From: Methanolinea mesophila
Lineage (GTDB): Archaea; Halobacteriota; Methanomicrobia; Methanomicrobiales; Methanospirillaceae
Assembly: GCF_017873855.1 (NCBI RefSeq)
Contig: NZ_JAGGKR010000001.1
Span: forward strand, 930,001 to 994,000
DNA: 64,000 nt
Reading direction: 5' to 3'
The notes under the pieces: model-generated
Database searches by the model: none
What the model was told of the DNA's origin: nothing
What the model saw: only the letters and a program-made list of their open reading frames with translations
Shown here: piece after piece, positions 63,914 to 64,000 of the stretch
Layout of the letters: every line of letters starts with the position of its first letter
Position numbering within the stretch: the first letter of the stretch is position 1
Translations under genes and position numbers: made by a program

Positions 63914-64000
63914 GTTTCGAGGGGTTGTCCCCCCGGGCGGGAGAATAATCAGGATTATTTTTTCAGAATGCCTCCGATTGTAGTTCTCCGCACGTTACTA

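Noticed and set aside
1-64000. tRNA, rRNA or intact transposase genes
   Set aside because: Looked for T-loop and CCA-like patterns and DDE or HUH transposase motifs; none was convincing by eye.

Overview
The window looks like chromosomal DNA of a methanogenic archaeon of the Methanomicrobiales type (Methanoculleus/Methanofollis/Methanoregula-like). The basis is a PEGA surface protein ending in a PGF-CTERM-like sorting tail, PAS-rich HisKA_2 sensor kinases, DUF2341/PKD/papain-type secreted proteins, TATA-like promoters, frequent 4-nt ATGA/GTGA stop-start overlaps, and AglM/AglF-type nucleotide-sugar genes. I did not recognise any rRNA, tRNA, CRISPR array or intact insertion sequence.

Layout. 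(1) 1-4.3 kb, minus strand: a polysaccharide-export block with a truncated GT4 glycosyltransferase, Wzt and Wzm ABC exporter subunits, and a GT39-like membrane glycosyltransferase. (2) 4.5-11.6 kb: a PEGA surface protein with a hairpin/T-tract terminator, a divergent sensor kinase/response regulator pair, a block of three structured tandem repeats, a TPR lipoprotein-like protein and a small anchored protein. (3) 11.9-23.6 kb: two giant exported proteins facing each other. One is a 2208-aa protein carrying both a subtilisin and a papain protease, followed by three 402-residue PKD-DUF2341-lectin-like units. The other is a 1572-aa multicopper oxidase. (4) 24.3-29.9 kb: a DUF4418/MacB-type ABC system with two paralogous permeases, a pair of 111-bp direct repeats, and a YdjM-like membrane hydrolase whose 3' end is duplicated downstream.

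(5) 30-44.4 kb: a visibly AT-rich glycan island. A sample line at 34741-34800 has 15 G/C out of 60, against 41 out of 60 at 25681-25740. Its core is a tightly overlapping operon of GT2, DUF354, a PaaK-like adenylate-forming ligase, a CapA-like metallophosphatase, GT4 and a polytopic membrane protein. After it come FkbM methyltransferases, a GT4, a Wzx-like flippase and a methyltransferase, separated by gaps that hold decayed gene fragments. The island looks horizontally acquired and assembled in pieces.

(6) 44.5-50.5 kb, plus strand: GT2, GT4, a radical SAM/B12-type protein and two more GT4s. (7) 50.7-57.2 kb, minus strand: a compact nucleotide-sugar operon whose five enzymes match WbpD, WbpE, WbpB, WbpA and WbpI, the route from UDP-GlcNAc to UDP-2,3-diacetamido-uronic acids, with a GT2 upstream. 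(8) 57.5-64 kb: a CapF-like epimerase-cupin enzyme carrying seven tandem 48-bp repeats inside its cupin, a GT2, GalU and UDP-glucose dehydrogenase, and a third FkbM protein.

Taken together, most of the window appears to build, modify, flip or export surface glycans (S-layer/archaellin N-glycans or an exopolysaccharide), alongside large secreted surface proteins. The strongest candidates for something undescribed are the repeat-expanded CapF cupin, the serine-plus-cysteine protease fusion, the CapA/PaaK/DUF354 operon, and the structured repeats at 9.35-9.86 kb.
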